A stretch of DNA of 64,000 nucleotides from Spirochaeta sp. UBA5339 (GTDB lineage: Bacteria; Spirochaetota; Spirochaetia; DSM-2461). Below, piece after piece: positions 35,078 to 43,767 of this stretch (its first letter is position 1; each line of letters starts with the position of its first letter). Location of the stretch: positions 2,320 through 66,319 of the forward strand of contig DHQL01000024.1 of assembly GCA_002408085.1 (NCBI GenBank), given 5' to 3'. The notes beneath the pieces were generated by a model. That model was not told the DNA's origin. It saw only the letters and a list, made by a program, of their open reading frames with translations, and made no database searches. A program made the position numbers and the translations under genes.

Positions 35078-35929
35078 TCAGACTCTGAAGAGTATCTTGC
35101 ACTCCTGAAAAAGTTTATTGTCCTTGAGTTCGATCATAAAGCTGTCCTGAAAGTACTTCAGCTGTTCCAGACGGATTCCCGAGTACTTCAGGAAGGGTGT
35201 CAGCTGCTGCTGTACCTCGGGAGAGAAGTCAAATTCGTGGAGCACGGTGGTCAGAATATCCGCAATGGTCACATAGGTAATCAGTTCCTTGTGGGGAGAC
35301 TGAATATTCACCGAGCCGTGCTCTCCGGCTGCATCGCAGTAGATGGAGGGAAAGTTCCAGCTCTCCATAATCTTCCGTCCGAGAAACCTGTGGTCTGTGC
35401 CGAAGAGTTCTCTCTCCATTTCACAGGTTCTGTCCTCTTTCTGGTTGATGATTTCCATCATGCCGTCATAGGCCTTGTTTCCCTCTTCGATCAGACTCAT
35501 CTGTCCGATGTCGTGAAGCAGGCCCGCCAGAAAACACTCCTCCCGGATTCTTGTATTTCCGGATATATCACAGAGCTTCTGAGCTATAAAGGCGGTTACC
35601 AGGGAGTGCTGCCAGAAGTATTTGTAGAAGGGAGATACCTTTTTGGTTGAGAACATGTTGGACGCTGTGAGAAGCATCACCAGGCTCTTGATTGCCTTGA
35701 ATCCCATCAGGGATATGGCTGTCTGGAGACGGGTGATCTGCTGCTGCCGTGCGTAGAGGGCCGAATTGGCAACTTTGAGTATTTTAGCAGTAAGGCCGGG
35801 GTCCATACTAATAAGAGATTCCAGTTCGCTGAAGCTGACTTCATCCAGGTCTTCGGCAAAGGTGAGAATCTTTGTAGCTACATCCGGCATAACCGGAACT
35901 GATTTTAAAAACTTTTCAAATTGGTCCAT
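35078..35929 (-). CDS. HDOD-domain protein
   Basis: 283 residues; nearly the whole protein is an HDOD domain (VPVMPDVATKIL, MDPGLTAKILKVANSALYA, TAISLMGFKAIKSLVM, HDIGQMSL), a non-catalytic relative of HD phosphohydrolases that acts in signalling, often beside c-di-GMP and chemotaxis proteins. Both HD and a later HHR-type residue (FGTDHRFLG) are present. The start ATG at 35929 has no ribosome site and lies 4 nt after a TATAAT, so the transcript may be nearly leaderless. Partner unknown. Confidence 0.9.
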   Translation of the reverse strand: MDQFEKFLKSVPVMPDVATKILTFAEDLDEVSFSELESLISMDPGLTAKILKVANSALYARQQQITRLQTAISLMGFKAIKSLVMLLTASNMFSTKKVSPFYKYFWQHSLVTAFIAQKLCDISGNTRIREECFLAGLLHDIGQMSLIEEGNKAYDGMMEIINQKEDRTCEMERELFGTDHRFLGRKIMESWNFPSIYCDAAGEHGSVNIQSPHKELITYVTIADILTTVLHEFDFSPEVQQQLTPFLKYSGIRLEQLKYFQDSFMIELKDNKLFQECKILFRV

Positions 35930-36016
35930 TGTTATTATAATCGATGCATTTTGGGGATCGGTTGACTATTATTATAGATAAAACAACTGCTGATCAACAA
36001 ATCAGGGAGGAAAATA

Positions 36017-37018
36017 GTGAAGAAAGTGAAGTGGGGCGTCCTCAGTACAGCAAATATCGGTGTGGCAAAGGTTCTGCCCGCCATACAGAAATCAAATAAT
36101 GGCGAGGTCTATGCCATTGCATCAAGAAATGCGGAGAGTGCAGCGGCAGCCGCCGGGAAGCTTGGTATACCCGTATCCTACGGCTCCTATCAGGATCTTC
36201 TGGATGATCCCGAGGTAGAGGCAATTTATAATCCTCTTCCCAATAATATGCACATCCAGTGGACACGCAGGGCTCTGGAGGCGGGGAAACATGTTCTATG
36301 TGAAAAACCCCTGGCTCTGGATTCCTCTGAGATCGTGGAGCTGATAAAACTTCGTGACAAAACAGGACTGACTGTAAGCGAGGCCTTTATGGTCCGTTAC
36401 CATCCACAGTGGCTCAAGGCCAGGGATATGGTCAGAGAAGGGGCTTTGGGAAAGGTCACTGCTGTTCAGGGATTCTTCAGCTACTACAATGTGGACAAGG
36501 GGAATATCAGAAATATCAAAGAGGCCGGAGGAGGGGCTATTCTGGATATCGGCTGCTACCCTGTGACCACCTCACGTTTTATTTTTGATGAAGAGCCTCT
36601 TCGTGTCGCCTCGGTTCTGGAACATGATCCCGAAAGCGGTGTGGACCGTCTTGCCTCTGTTCTGATGGACTTCCCTTCGGGGCAGGCCTCCTTTACCGTG
36701 GGAACACAGCTGGTACCCCATCAGAGGATGAATATCTTCGGGAGTGAAGGACGCCTCGAAGTGGAGATCCCCTTTAATGCGCCTCCCGACAAGGGATGCC
36801 GTCTCTTCAAAGGGGAGGGAGGCTTCTATCCGGGAGATCAGGAGATTTTTGAGCTTGATGTCTGCGACCAGTATACCCTGCAGGCAGAGTCTTTTGTCAG
36901 AACCATCAGGGGTGAACAGGAGAACCATGTCCCCCTGGAGGATGCATTGCGGAATATGAAAGTCCTGGAAGCAATTTTCAGGGCGGGAGAAAGCGGCCGC
37001 TGGGAAGATGTTGAATAG
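36017..37018 (+). CDS. Gfo/Idh/MocA family NAD(P)-dependent oxidoreductase
   Basis: 333 residues: N-terminal Rossmann domain (KWGVLSTANIGVAKVLPAI), the EKPLALD motif with the catalytic-type Lys near residue 95, and a C-terminal alpha/beta domain with GGGAILDIGCYPV, as in sugar and inositol dehydrogenases. Substrate is not evident. GTG start at 36017 with GGGAGG spaced 6 nt. It is followed by a small Dabb-domain gene. Confidence 0.92.
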   Translation: MKKVKWGVLSTANIGVAKVLPAIQKSNNGEVYAIASRNAESAAAAAGKLGIPVSYGSYQDLLDDPEVEAIYNPLPNNMHIQWTRRALEAGKHVLCEKPLALDSSEIVELIKLRDKTGLTVSEAFMVRYHPQWLKARDMVREGALGKVTAVQGFFSYYNVDKGNIRNIKEAGGGAILDIGCYPVTTSRFIFDEEPLRVASVLEHDPESGVDRLASVLMDFPSGQASFTVGTQLVPHQRMNIFGSEGRLEVEIPFNAPPDKGCRLFKGEGGFYPGDQEIFELDVCDQYTLQAESFVRTIRGEQENHVPLEDALRNMKVLEAIFRAGESGRWEDVE

Positions 37019-37111
37019 TAGTATAATTATCATAATGGATTGATAATTACAGGGTTTACAGTTAAGTTTGTAATAATTAAAAAAGGAATTAACATATATA
37101 GGAGAGAGATT

Positions 37112-37393
37112 ATGGTTAAACATATTGTAATGTGGAGTCTGAAAGACAAGGCGATCGCCCCTGAGCTGAAGGCGGCTGTGGATGCCATGAAGGGAAAGGT
37201 TCCCTCAATGGTGGATGTTGAGTGCGGTATCAACTACAACCCCTCCGATGCGGCCTGTGACCTTGTTCTTGTTTCAACACATAAGTCTAAAGAGGAGCTG
37301 GATGTTTATCAGGAAGATCCTGTTCACGGGGAAGTGAAGAAACTGATCGGACCGAATGTTGTATCCAGACATGTCGTCGACTTTGAGTTCTGA
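37112..37393 (+). CDS. Dabb (stress-responsive A/B barrel) domain protein
   Basis: 93 residues: HIVMWSLKD at the N-terminus, a central helix with MKGKVPSMVDVECGIN, and a C-terminal VVSRHVVDFEF strand, the pattern of dimeric ferredoxin-like Dabb proteins. Upstream in-frame ATG at 37040 is rejected because GGAGAG at 37101-37106 fits the ATG at 37112. Role unknown; family members occur near sugar and aromatic catabolism genes. Confidence 0.88.
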   Translation: MVKHIVMWSLKDKAIAPELKAAVDAMKGKVPSMVDVECGINYNPSDAACDLVLVSTHKSKEELDVYQEDPVHGEVKKLIGPNVVSRHVVDFEF

Positions 37394-37423
37394 AAACTGT
37401 AATCCGGGACTATCGGTAATACT

Positions 37424-38638
37424 ATGACCAACCAGATGAAAAAAATACTGCAGATAGACAAGGATCTGAATAAGATACAGGATCTGGATATTCTGCTTGA
37501 GCGAATTCTCTTTTATGCGAGAGAGGCTGTAAATGCCGATGCAGGTTCAATCTATATAAAAACCGGCGATGAGCTTGAGATCAAATACGCCCAGAACGAT
37601 ACTCTCCAGAAGAAACTGGACGAAGGGCAGAAACTGCCCTTTGCCATCTTCAGCATACCCATTAATGAAAAGACCATCTCCGGTTATGTGGCGGCTCACT
37701 CCTCCCATCTCAATATACCGGATATGTACAGTATTCCCGAGGACAGGCCCTACAGCTTTAATACTCATTTCGATGAGGTTTCGGGTTATAAAACAGTGTC
37801 GTCCCTGACTTTTCCCCTTGTTACAAATCAGGGGGATCTTCTGGGAGTGCTGCAGCTGTTGAATGCACGGGGACCCAAAGGTGTAGCGACCTTCAAGAAG
37901 TCCGATGAACCCTTTGTCCTTCACTTTGCCAGTACAGCTACAGTGGCCCTGCAGCGGGCCCGTATGACCCGTACCCTGCTGCTTCGGATGATTCAGATGG
38001 CTGAGCTCCGGGACCCCAAGGAGACAGGTGCCCATGTAAACCGTGTCGGTTCCTACTCCTGTGAAATCTACGAGGCCTGGGCACGCCGGAGACATATAGA
38101 TGAGGATACTCTTCAGAAACAGAAGGATACCCTGAGAATGGCAGCCATGCTCCACGATGTGGGTAAGGTCGGAATCTCGGATATTATTCTGAAAAAACCG
38201 GGCCGCTTCAGTGATGAAGAGTATGAGATTATGAAATCCCATACCTATGTGGGAGCCAGGCTCTTTGCTGACAAGGAGTCTGATCTGGACAGCATTGCCC
38301 GGGAGATCGCCATAAGTCACCATGAAAACTGGGACGGAACAGGCTATCCCGGAAAGGTTGACTGGGAAGGAGCCAAACCCGAGGAAATCCTCGGTTCCGG
38401 CAGGGGACTCAAGGGAAAGGAAATTCCCCTCTATGCCAGGATTGTCTCTCTGGCGGATGTGTTCGACGCTCTCAGTTCCAGGCGGGTCTACAAGGAAGCC
38501 TGGACGGAAGAGGATGTTCTTAACGAAATCAGAAGCTGTTCAGGGACCAAGTTTGATCCCGAACTGGTGGAAATCTTCTTCGAGATTCTGCCGGTTCTCA
38601 AACAGGTCCAACGTAAATACCCCGATCAGGAAGAGTAG
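37424..38638 (+). CDS. GAF-HD-GYP c-di-GMP phosphodiesterase
   Basis: 404 residues. An N-terminal GAF sensor domain (about 20-185) is followed by an HD-GYP domain (about 200-395) with HDVGK, HHENWDGTGYP and the conserved SLADVFDALSSRR segment, so metal ligands and the GYP triad are intact and c-di-GMP hydrolysis is expected. An insert between GYP and EIPLYARI (DWEGAKPEEILGSGRGLKG) is a little longer than usual. Its TAG stop overlaps the GTG start of the next gene by one base. Confidence 0.92.
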   Translation: MTNQMKKILQIDKDLNKIQDLDILLERILFYAREAVNADAGSIYIKTGDELEIKYAQNDTLQKKLDEGQKLPFAIFSIPINEKTISGYVAAHSSHLNIPDMYSIPEDRPYSFNTHFDEVSGYKTVSSLTFPLVTNQGDLLGVLQLLNARGPKGVATFKKSDEPFVLHFASTATVALQRARMTRTLLLRMIQMAELRDPKETGAHVNRVGSYSCEIYEAWARRRHIDEDTLQKQKDTLRMAAMLHDVGKVGISDIILKKPGRFSDEEYEIMKSHTYVGARLFADKESDLDSIAREIAISHHENWDGTGYPGKVDWEGAKPEEILGSGRGLKGKEIPLYARIVSLADVFDALSSRRVYKEAWTEEDVLNEIRSCSGTKFDPELVEIFFEILPVLKQVQRKYPDQEE

Positions 38639-39609
38639 TGAAGATCATACTGGCTCCTCTGGAGGGTGTTGCCGACAGGACCTTCCGGAGCTGCTATTAT
38701 GATCACTTCCGGGGCCTTGACGAAGCGCTGACTCCCTTTCTGCCCATACCTGACAGAGTCAAGCGGGTGCCCCTGCGCACCTTTGCCGAAGTCGCTTTGC
38801 CGGGTGAATCAAAAGTAAGAGAAATACCTCAGCTCCTCCTGTCCGATGAAAGCGCCTTTCTTACCGCCCTGGGCTCACTGGAACGAGCCGGTTTTGATGA
38901 GGTGAACTGGAATCTTGGCTGTCCCAGCCGGGGAGTCATCAGAAAGGGGAAGGGCTCCGGACTTCTTCCGGAAACCGGTAAAATCCTGAGAATCCTGGAT
39001 TCAGTCTGTTCCAGGGCAAGAATCGGTATATCCCTGAAGATACGTCTGGGGCTGGAAAAGAGGGAGGAGAGTTTCAGGCTCATCCCTGAACTGAAGGGTT
39101 ATCCTCTGAAATCACTAACCCTCCATCCCCGCCTGGGAGTTCAGATGTACAGCGGCCGGGTTGATCTTGACGGCTTTGAACGGGCCATGGACCTCTACGG
39201 CAGACCTATCTGCTACAACGGGGATATCAACTCCCTGGACGACTTTCTTGCTCTGAAAAAACGCTTCCCCGATGTAGATCGGTGGATGCTGGGCAGGGGA
39301 GTGCTGGCAGATCCCTTTCTGCCCTCCCGTATTGTCGATGATCGTGTGCTGGGGCTGGATGATTCTCAGGCTGCGGATCATCCCCTGAAGCAGAGGGAGT
39401 TCAGATACTTTCTGGATGATCTTCTCTTAAGGATGGAGAGCCGGTTTCACCGGGAGATTGCTCTGGTAAATTACCTGAAGGGGATTCTTATCTACACCTG
39501 CAATCTGAACTCTATGGCTGAAGGGTTCCGGGAGAGACTTTTAAGAATTAAAACAATTAATGAGTGGAACAGTCTGAAGGCTGAACTATACGATACACTG
39601 GATCAATAG
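38638..39609 (+). CDS. tRNA-dihydrouridine synthase family protein
   Basis: FMN-dependent reductase of uridines in tRNA. 323 residues with APLEGVADRTFR at the start (FMN-binding barrel), NLGCPSRG with the catalytic Cys, the KIRLGL strand, TLHPR and the later YNGDI and MLGRG loops. The GTG start (38640 is its last base) overlaps the upstream stop as TAGTG, implying translational coupling to the phosphodiesterase. Its 3' end overlaps the converging DRTGG gene by 7 bp. Subfamily (A, B or C) not assigned. Confidence 0.93.
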   Translation: MKIILAPLEGVADRTFRSCYYDHFRGLDEALTPFLPIPDRVKRVPLRTFAEVALPGESKVREIPQLLLSDESAFLTALGSLERAGFDEVNWNLGCPSRGVIRKGKGSGLLPETGKILRILDSVCSRARIGISLKIRLGLEKREESFRLIPELKGYPLKSLTLHPRLGVQMYSGRVDLDGFERAMDLYGRPICYNGDINSLDDFLALKKRFPDVDRWMLGRGVLADPFLPSRIVDDRVLGLDDSQAADHPLKQREFRYFLDDLLLRMESRFHREIALVNYLKGILIYTCNLNSMAEGFRERLLRIKTINEWNSLKAELYDTLDQ

Positions 39610-39944
39610 ACCGAAACGATTCCTGCCTGGTAGAGAACACCGCAGACCCAGAACATGGTGTGTTTTGTTCTCAGGAGGGTTATATCACTCTCCTCTGCAA
39701 GACGGATCATGTTGGGGGGGATCTCTTTGTCTCTGACAAAGAGGATACAGCTGATATCGGCCATCTCCGCGGTACGGATGGCCTGAACATTGACAAGACC
39801 GGTAATTAGAAATGCTTCATCCGCCTCGTTAGTCAGCACGTCGCTCATAAGGTCGGAACTGAAGGCGTTTTTATAATCCTGTGATTCCGCATCGCCGCAC
39901 AGCAGTTCGGCTTCTGTCAATTTCATTATCTCTGTTAATTTCAT
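39603..39944 (-). CDS. Stand-alone DRTGG-domain protein
   Basis: 113 residues formed by one DRTGG-type domain (KLTEAELLCGD near the start, FLITGLVNVQAIRTAEMADISCILF in the middle, ITLLRTKHTMFWVCGVLYQ at the end). Such domains are presumed regulatory and occur with kinases, CBS domains and hydrogenase genes. A longer start at 40010 is unlikely: AGGAGAGGG lies directly before the ATG at 39944. No kinase or hydrogenase partner is nearby. Confidence 0.75.
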   Translation of the reverse strand: MKLTEIMKLTEAELLCGDAESQDYKNAFSSDLMSDVLTNEADEAFLITGLVNVQAIRTAEMADISCILFVRDKEIPPNMIRLAEESDITLLRTKHTMFWVCGVLYQAGIVSVY

Positions 39945-40389
39945 TCCCTCTCCTGATACAGATATTATTTTATAGATAAAGTGCGAAGGTTTCAATCTCG
40001 AATAATACAATTCTGGTCAGGCCTGTGCAAAAAAATTGAAAAGCCTATGGGTGAGCCGAAAAAGATTTTTTTTGCATGTCCTTGATCAATGAAAAAAGAT
40101 AATGTAATATTTTTTGTATAAATATCGATATGTACCAGCACATATATCGGTTCTTCATATCTTGACTGAGTATCGGCAGCTGTTGCACCGCAAAAAGCTG
40201 AAATGATAACAGCCTCTGCCGACAGATAAACTGTATAGGGATTTATCCCGTCTTATATTATGTTTCCATTTCCTTGTGAGGATCAAAGGAGACTTCCCGA
40301 CGTCCGAAAAGGAATTTGCGGCTTTGTTATGGATTACTGCCTTTATCGGCATAATTAATATGTATTAATTAAATTTGGAGGAAAGATAA
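39945..40389. other. 445-bp gene-free region: promoter and structured leader of the TAXI-TRAP genes
   Basis: After a promoter candidate at 40082-40110 come about 270 nt of AT-rich leader with several inverted repeats: ATATGT/ACATAT at 40128-40145; a nested stem TCGGCAG plus CTGTT (40173-40184) against AACAG plus CTGCCGA (40208-40222) with a 3-nt bulge; and GATAAA/TTTATC with GGGAT/ATCCC near 40224-40250. No known riboswitch consensus was recognised. I see no protein gene in it. Confidence 0.55.
40082..40110 (+). promoter_or_regulatory. Candidate promoter of the TAXI-TRAP operon
   Basis: TTGATC (40082-40087), 17-bp spacer and TAATAT (40105-40110). If used, the 5' untranslated region would be about 275 nt. 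Confidence 0.45.
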
Positions 40390-41373
40390 ATGAAAAAGTT
40401 ACTTACCGTTTCAATGCTTCTTCTTGTCTCTGCAGGTCTTGTATTTGCAAACGGACAGGGTGAAGAGTCCGGTCCCAAGAGAACCTTTGTAACCATCGGT
40501 ACAGGTGGTGTTACTGGTGTTTACTACCCTACAGGTGGTGCCATCAGTAAAATGGTCAATCAGAAGTACGATGAGTACGGTATCAAGGCCACTGTAGAGT
40601 CTACAGGGGGATCTGTATTCAACGTTAACGCTATCATGTCTGGAGACCTGGAATTCGGTGTTGTTCAGTCTGACAGACAGTATCAGGCTTACAACGGAAC
40701 AGCTGACTGGGAAGACGTTGGACCCCAGGAGAAACTGAGAGCCGTTTTCGCCATCCACCCCGAGTCTGTAACTCTTCTTGCTGCCGATGATTCCGGTATC
40801 GAGACTTTCGAAGATATCAAGGGTAAAATCATCAACATCGGTAACCCCGGTTCCGGTCAGAGAGGAAACGCCATCGATATCATGGAAGCCTATGGAATCG
40901 ACTATGAAACAGACATCAAGGCTCAGAGCCTGAAGGCTTCCGAGTCTGCAAAAATGCTGCAGGACGGAAGAATTGATGCCTACTTCTACACAGTTGGACA
41001 CCCCAACGGATCTTTCAAGGAAGCTACTTCCGGTTCCAGAAAGACTCACTTTGTTCCCATCACTGAAGTTGATGAGCTTCTCGCTCAGTACCCCTACTAT
41101 GCCAAGTCCTTCATTCCCGTTGCCGAGTACCCCGGTGCTTCCAACACAGGAAATGTTGATACATTCGGTGTAAAAGCTACTTTCTGTACTTCTGCCGATG
41201 TTCCCGATGACGTTGTTTACGCCATCACAAAGGAAATCTTCGAAAACCTGGATGAGTTCAAAACTCTCCACCCCGCTTTTGCGGTTCTGACTAAAGAGAA
41301 CATGCTTGAAGGTCTTTCCGCACCCCTCCACGACGGTGCTATGAAGTACTTCCAGGAAGTTGGTCTGAAATAA
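40390..41373 (+). CDS. TAXI-family TRAP transporter substrate-binding protein
   Basis: 327 residues. A signal peptide (MKKLLTVSMLLLVSAGLVFA) is followed by NGQGEE and the TAXI signature FVTIGTGGVTGVYYPTGGAI; the rest matches this periplasmic binding-protein family. Related proteins deliver glutamate/glutamine or other organic acids to the permease using an ion gradient. GGAGG lies 9 nt before the ATG. The permease gene follows after 106 bp containing a GC hairpin, so the binding protein may be made in excess. Confidence 0.93.
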   Translation: MKKLLTVSMLLLVSAGLVFANGQGEESGPKRTFVTIGTGGVTGVYYPTGGAISKMVNQKYDEYGIKATVESTGGSVFNVNAIMSGDLEFGVVQSDRQYQAYNGTADWEDVGPQEKLRAVFAIHPESVTLLAADDSGIETFEDIKGKIINIGNPGSGQRGNAIDIMEAYGIDYETDIKAQSLKASESAKMLQDGRIDAYFYTVGHPNGSFKEATSGSRKTHFVPITEVDELLAQYPYYAKSFIPVAEYPGASNTGNVDTFGVKATFCTSADVPDDVVYAITKEIFENLDEFKTLHPAFAVLTKENMLEGLSAPLHDGAMKYFQEVGLK

Positions 41374-41413
41374 GATCATCTTTTTAAGAAAAAACTTAAT
41401 TTAAAATTGTTAC

Positions 41414-41435
41414 CCCCGGCGCAAGCCGGGGTTTT
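41414..41435 (+). terminator. Intercistronic hairpin between TAXI binding protein and permease
   Basis: CCCCGGC (41414-41420) and GCCGGGG (41425-41431) close a GCAA tetraloop, followed by TTTT. It is either a partial terminator or a 3'-end stabiliser that lowers permease expression relative to the binding protein. Confidence 0.65.
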
Positions 41436-41479
41436 CCCCGGTTATCTTGCGGGGAATGTCTTAAGGAGCCTTTAATAAA

Positions 41480-43552
41480 ATGTTAAAAGAATTAGACCAC
41501 CAGCCGAGCGATGCGGATCTCGACAAGGCTCAAAGGATTGTAGATGAAGCAGAGGGGGGAACCCGTAATATCGAAAGCGGTATCGGCCGCTGGATTGTTC
41601 CCGTAATTGCAGCTTCATGGTCTCTCTTTCAGCTGGCGATCTCGTCCTTTATTCTTCTGGAGAGCACTCTGGTAAGGGCGATTCACCTGGGCTTTGCCAT
41701 CTGTCTTGTATTTCTGAGCCATCCTTTGTTCAAAAAGCCCAAAAAGAACCGTTTTCTCAATTACTTTGCCAAAACCGACCGCTTTACTGTTGTCGATATA
41801 CTTATAGCTGTAGTTGCAACACTGCTGGCCCTCTATCTGGCCATTGACTACATCGGAATCAGCAGCCGTCAGGGTATTCCCCTTCCCAGGGATATTATCT
41901 TCGGCTTTACACTGGTAATCCTTCTTCTGGAAGCAGCCAGACGGTCTCTCGGACCCGCTCTTCCCATTGTTGCGATTATCTTTATCCTCTATAGCTTCTT
42001 CGGCCCTTATATGCCCGCAGTTCTGGCATTCAAGGGTGTTTCCATCAACAGATTCGTGGGACAGATCACCATGAGTACCGAGGGTATTTACGGTGTTCCC
42101 CTGGATGTTTCGGCAACCATTGTATTCCTCTTCGTTCTCTTCGGCGCCATGCTGGACAAGGCCGGTGCGGGTAAGTACTTTGTTGATCTTGCCTTCAGTC
42201 TTCTGGGGCGCTACAAAGGCGGACCTGCCAAGGCGGCGGTTCTGGCCAGCGGTCTGACCGGTATGGTTTCCGGTTCCAGTATCGCCAACACCGTAACTAC
42301 CGGTACCTTTACAATCCCTTTGATGAAGAGCGTCGGATATCCCGCCCACAAGGCCGGAGCCGTTGAGGTGGCCTGTTCCACAAACGGTCAGCTTATGCCT
42401 CCCATTATGGGTGCCGCGGCCTTCATCATTGCCGAATACTGTAACCTTCAGTATCTGGATGTTATAAAGGCGGCCTTTATCCCCGCGGTTGTGTCCTACA
42501 TAGCCCTGATGTACATCACTCACCTGGAAGCTTCAAAGCTGGGTCTGGAAGGAATCCCCAAGGCGGACCTTCCCCGGTTCTGGGACACTTTTATCAGGGG
42601 TATTCACTTCCTGATTCCCCTGTTCTTCCTGATCATGGAACTGGTTGTTTTCAGACGTTCTCCTCAGCTTGCCGCTTTCAAGGCGATTCTTGCTCTGACA
42701 GCTCTGATTTTTATACAGAATATATACATGGCAAAGAAGAAGGATGAGTCCATTGGAAAGGCTCTGAAACACGCCTGCTGGCAGGTGGGAACCTCACTGG
42801 TTGCCGGTGGTAAGAATATGATGGGAATCGGTGTGGCTGTTGCTTCTGCCGGTATTATCGTAGGTGTTGTAACATTGGGACTCGGCGGAATCATTACCGA
42901 GGTTATCGAAGTCCTTTCCGGAGGAAACTTCATCCTGATCCTGATTATCACAGCCATCGCCAGCCTTATTCTGGGAATGGGACTGCCCACTACGGCCAAC
43001 TACATTGTAATGGCCTCACTGACAGCTCCCGTTATTCTGACTCTGGGTGCCAAGAACGGAATCGTGATTCCCCTTATCGCGGCTCACCTCTTCGTATTCT
43101 TCTTCGGAATCCTGGCAGACGATACGCCTCCCGTAGGTCTTGCAGCCTTTGCGGCAGCGGCCATTGCCAAGTCGGACCCCATCAAGACCGGGGTACAGGG
43201 TTTTACCTACGATATCAGAACGGCGATTCTGCCCTTTATGTTTATCTTCAACACAGAACTTCTTCTGGTTGGTGTAGACTCCTTCAGCTATGCGGTGTGG
43301 ATCTTCCTCTCCGCTCTGATGGCCATGTTTGCCTTTGCGGCTCTGACCCAGGGGTACTTCTTTATCAGGAACAAGTGGTTTGAGGGAATTGCTCTGGGCA
43401 TAGCCGCCTTTACCATGCTGAGACCCGACTTTGTGGGTGATCTTATTGGCCTGGGCGAGGCTCCCAAGCAGATCATTATGATACTTGGTATGGCTCTGAT
43501 GGCCTTTATCTACGGCGAGCAGAGATTCAGAGCCAAAAAGGCAGCCGCCTGA
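41480..43552 (+). CDS. TRAP transporter fused permease (TAXI type)
   Basis: 690 residues with about 16-18 membrane segments: an N-terminal DctQ-like small-subunit part and a DctM-like large-subunit part fused in one chain (the 4TM/12TM family). Signature stretches include SGLTGMVSGSSIANTVTTGTFTIPLMK, MPPIMGAAAFIIAEY and LGMGLPTTANYIVMASL. It forms the ion-coupled inner-membrane channel for the upstream binding protein. ATG 41480 follows AAGGAGCC. Substrate unknown. Confidence 0.94.
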   Translation: MLKELDHQPSDADLDKAQRIVDEAEGGTRNIESGIGRWIVPVIAASWSLFQLAISSFILLESTLVRAIHLGFAICLVFLSHPLFKKPKKNRFLNYFAKTDRFTVVDILIAVVATLLALYLAIDYIGISSRQGIPLPRDIIFGFTLVILLLEAARRSLGPALPIVAIIFILYSFFGPYMPAVLAFKGVSINRFVGQITMSTEGIYGVPLDVSATIVFLFVLFGAMLDKAGAGKYFVDLAFSLLGRYKGGPAKAAVLASGLTGMVSGSSIANTVTTGTFTIPLMKSVGYPAHKAGAVEVACSTNGQLMPPIMGAAAFIIAEYCNLQYLDVIKAAFIPAVVSYIALMYITHLEASKLGLEGIPKADLPRFWDTFIRGIHFLIPLFFLIMELVVFRRSPQLAAFKAILALTALIFIQNIYMAKKKDESIGKALKHACWQVGTSLVAGGKNMMGIGVAVASAGIIVGVVTLGLGGIITEVIEVLSGGNFILILIITAIASLILGMGLPTTANYIVMASLTAPVILTLGAKNGIVIPLIAAHLFVFFFGILADDTPPVGLAAFAAAAIAKSDPIKTGVQGFTYDIRTAILPFMFIFNTELLLVGVDSFSYAVWIFLSALMAMFAFAALTQGYFFIRNKWFEGIALGIAAFTMLRPDFVGDLIGLGEAPKQIIMILGMALMAFIYGEQRFRAKKAAA

Positions 43553-43593
43553 TTTGTTCCCTTGAATCTTAATGATTCTTTAACTTGATTTTT

Positions 43594-43620
43594 AAGCCCC
43601 GGTTAAGCCGGGGCTTTTTT
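43594..43620 (+). terminator. Rho-independent terminator after the TRAP permease
   Basis: AAGCCCCGG (43594-43602) pairs with CCGGGGCTT (43608-43616), loop TTAAG, then a T run to 43620. Confidence 0.9.
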
Positions 43621-43767
43621 GGGTCTTCCGGCACTGTCTCCCGTTACCTCCCGCCCGCACCAGATGAATCCCGCCGGCTCCCGATTGCTCCGGGAAGTCA
43701 GTCCGGGGAATGCCGGAAAAAAACGGCGGTACTTGCGTGGCCGGGAGCAGTCCTTTAATATGAAGCT

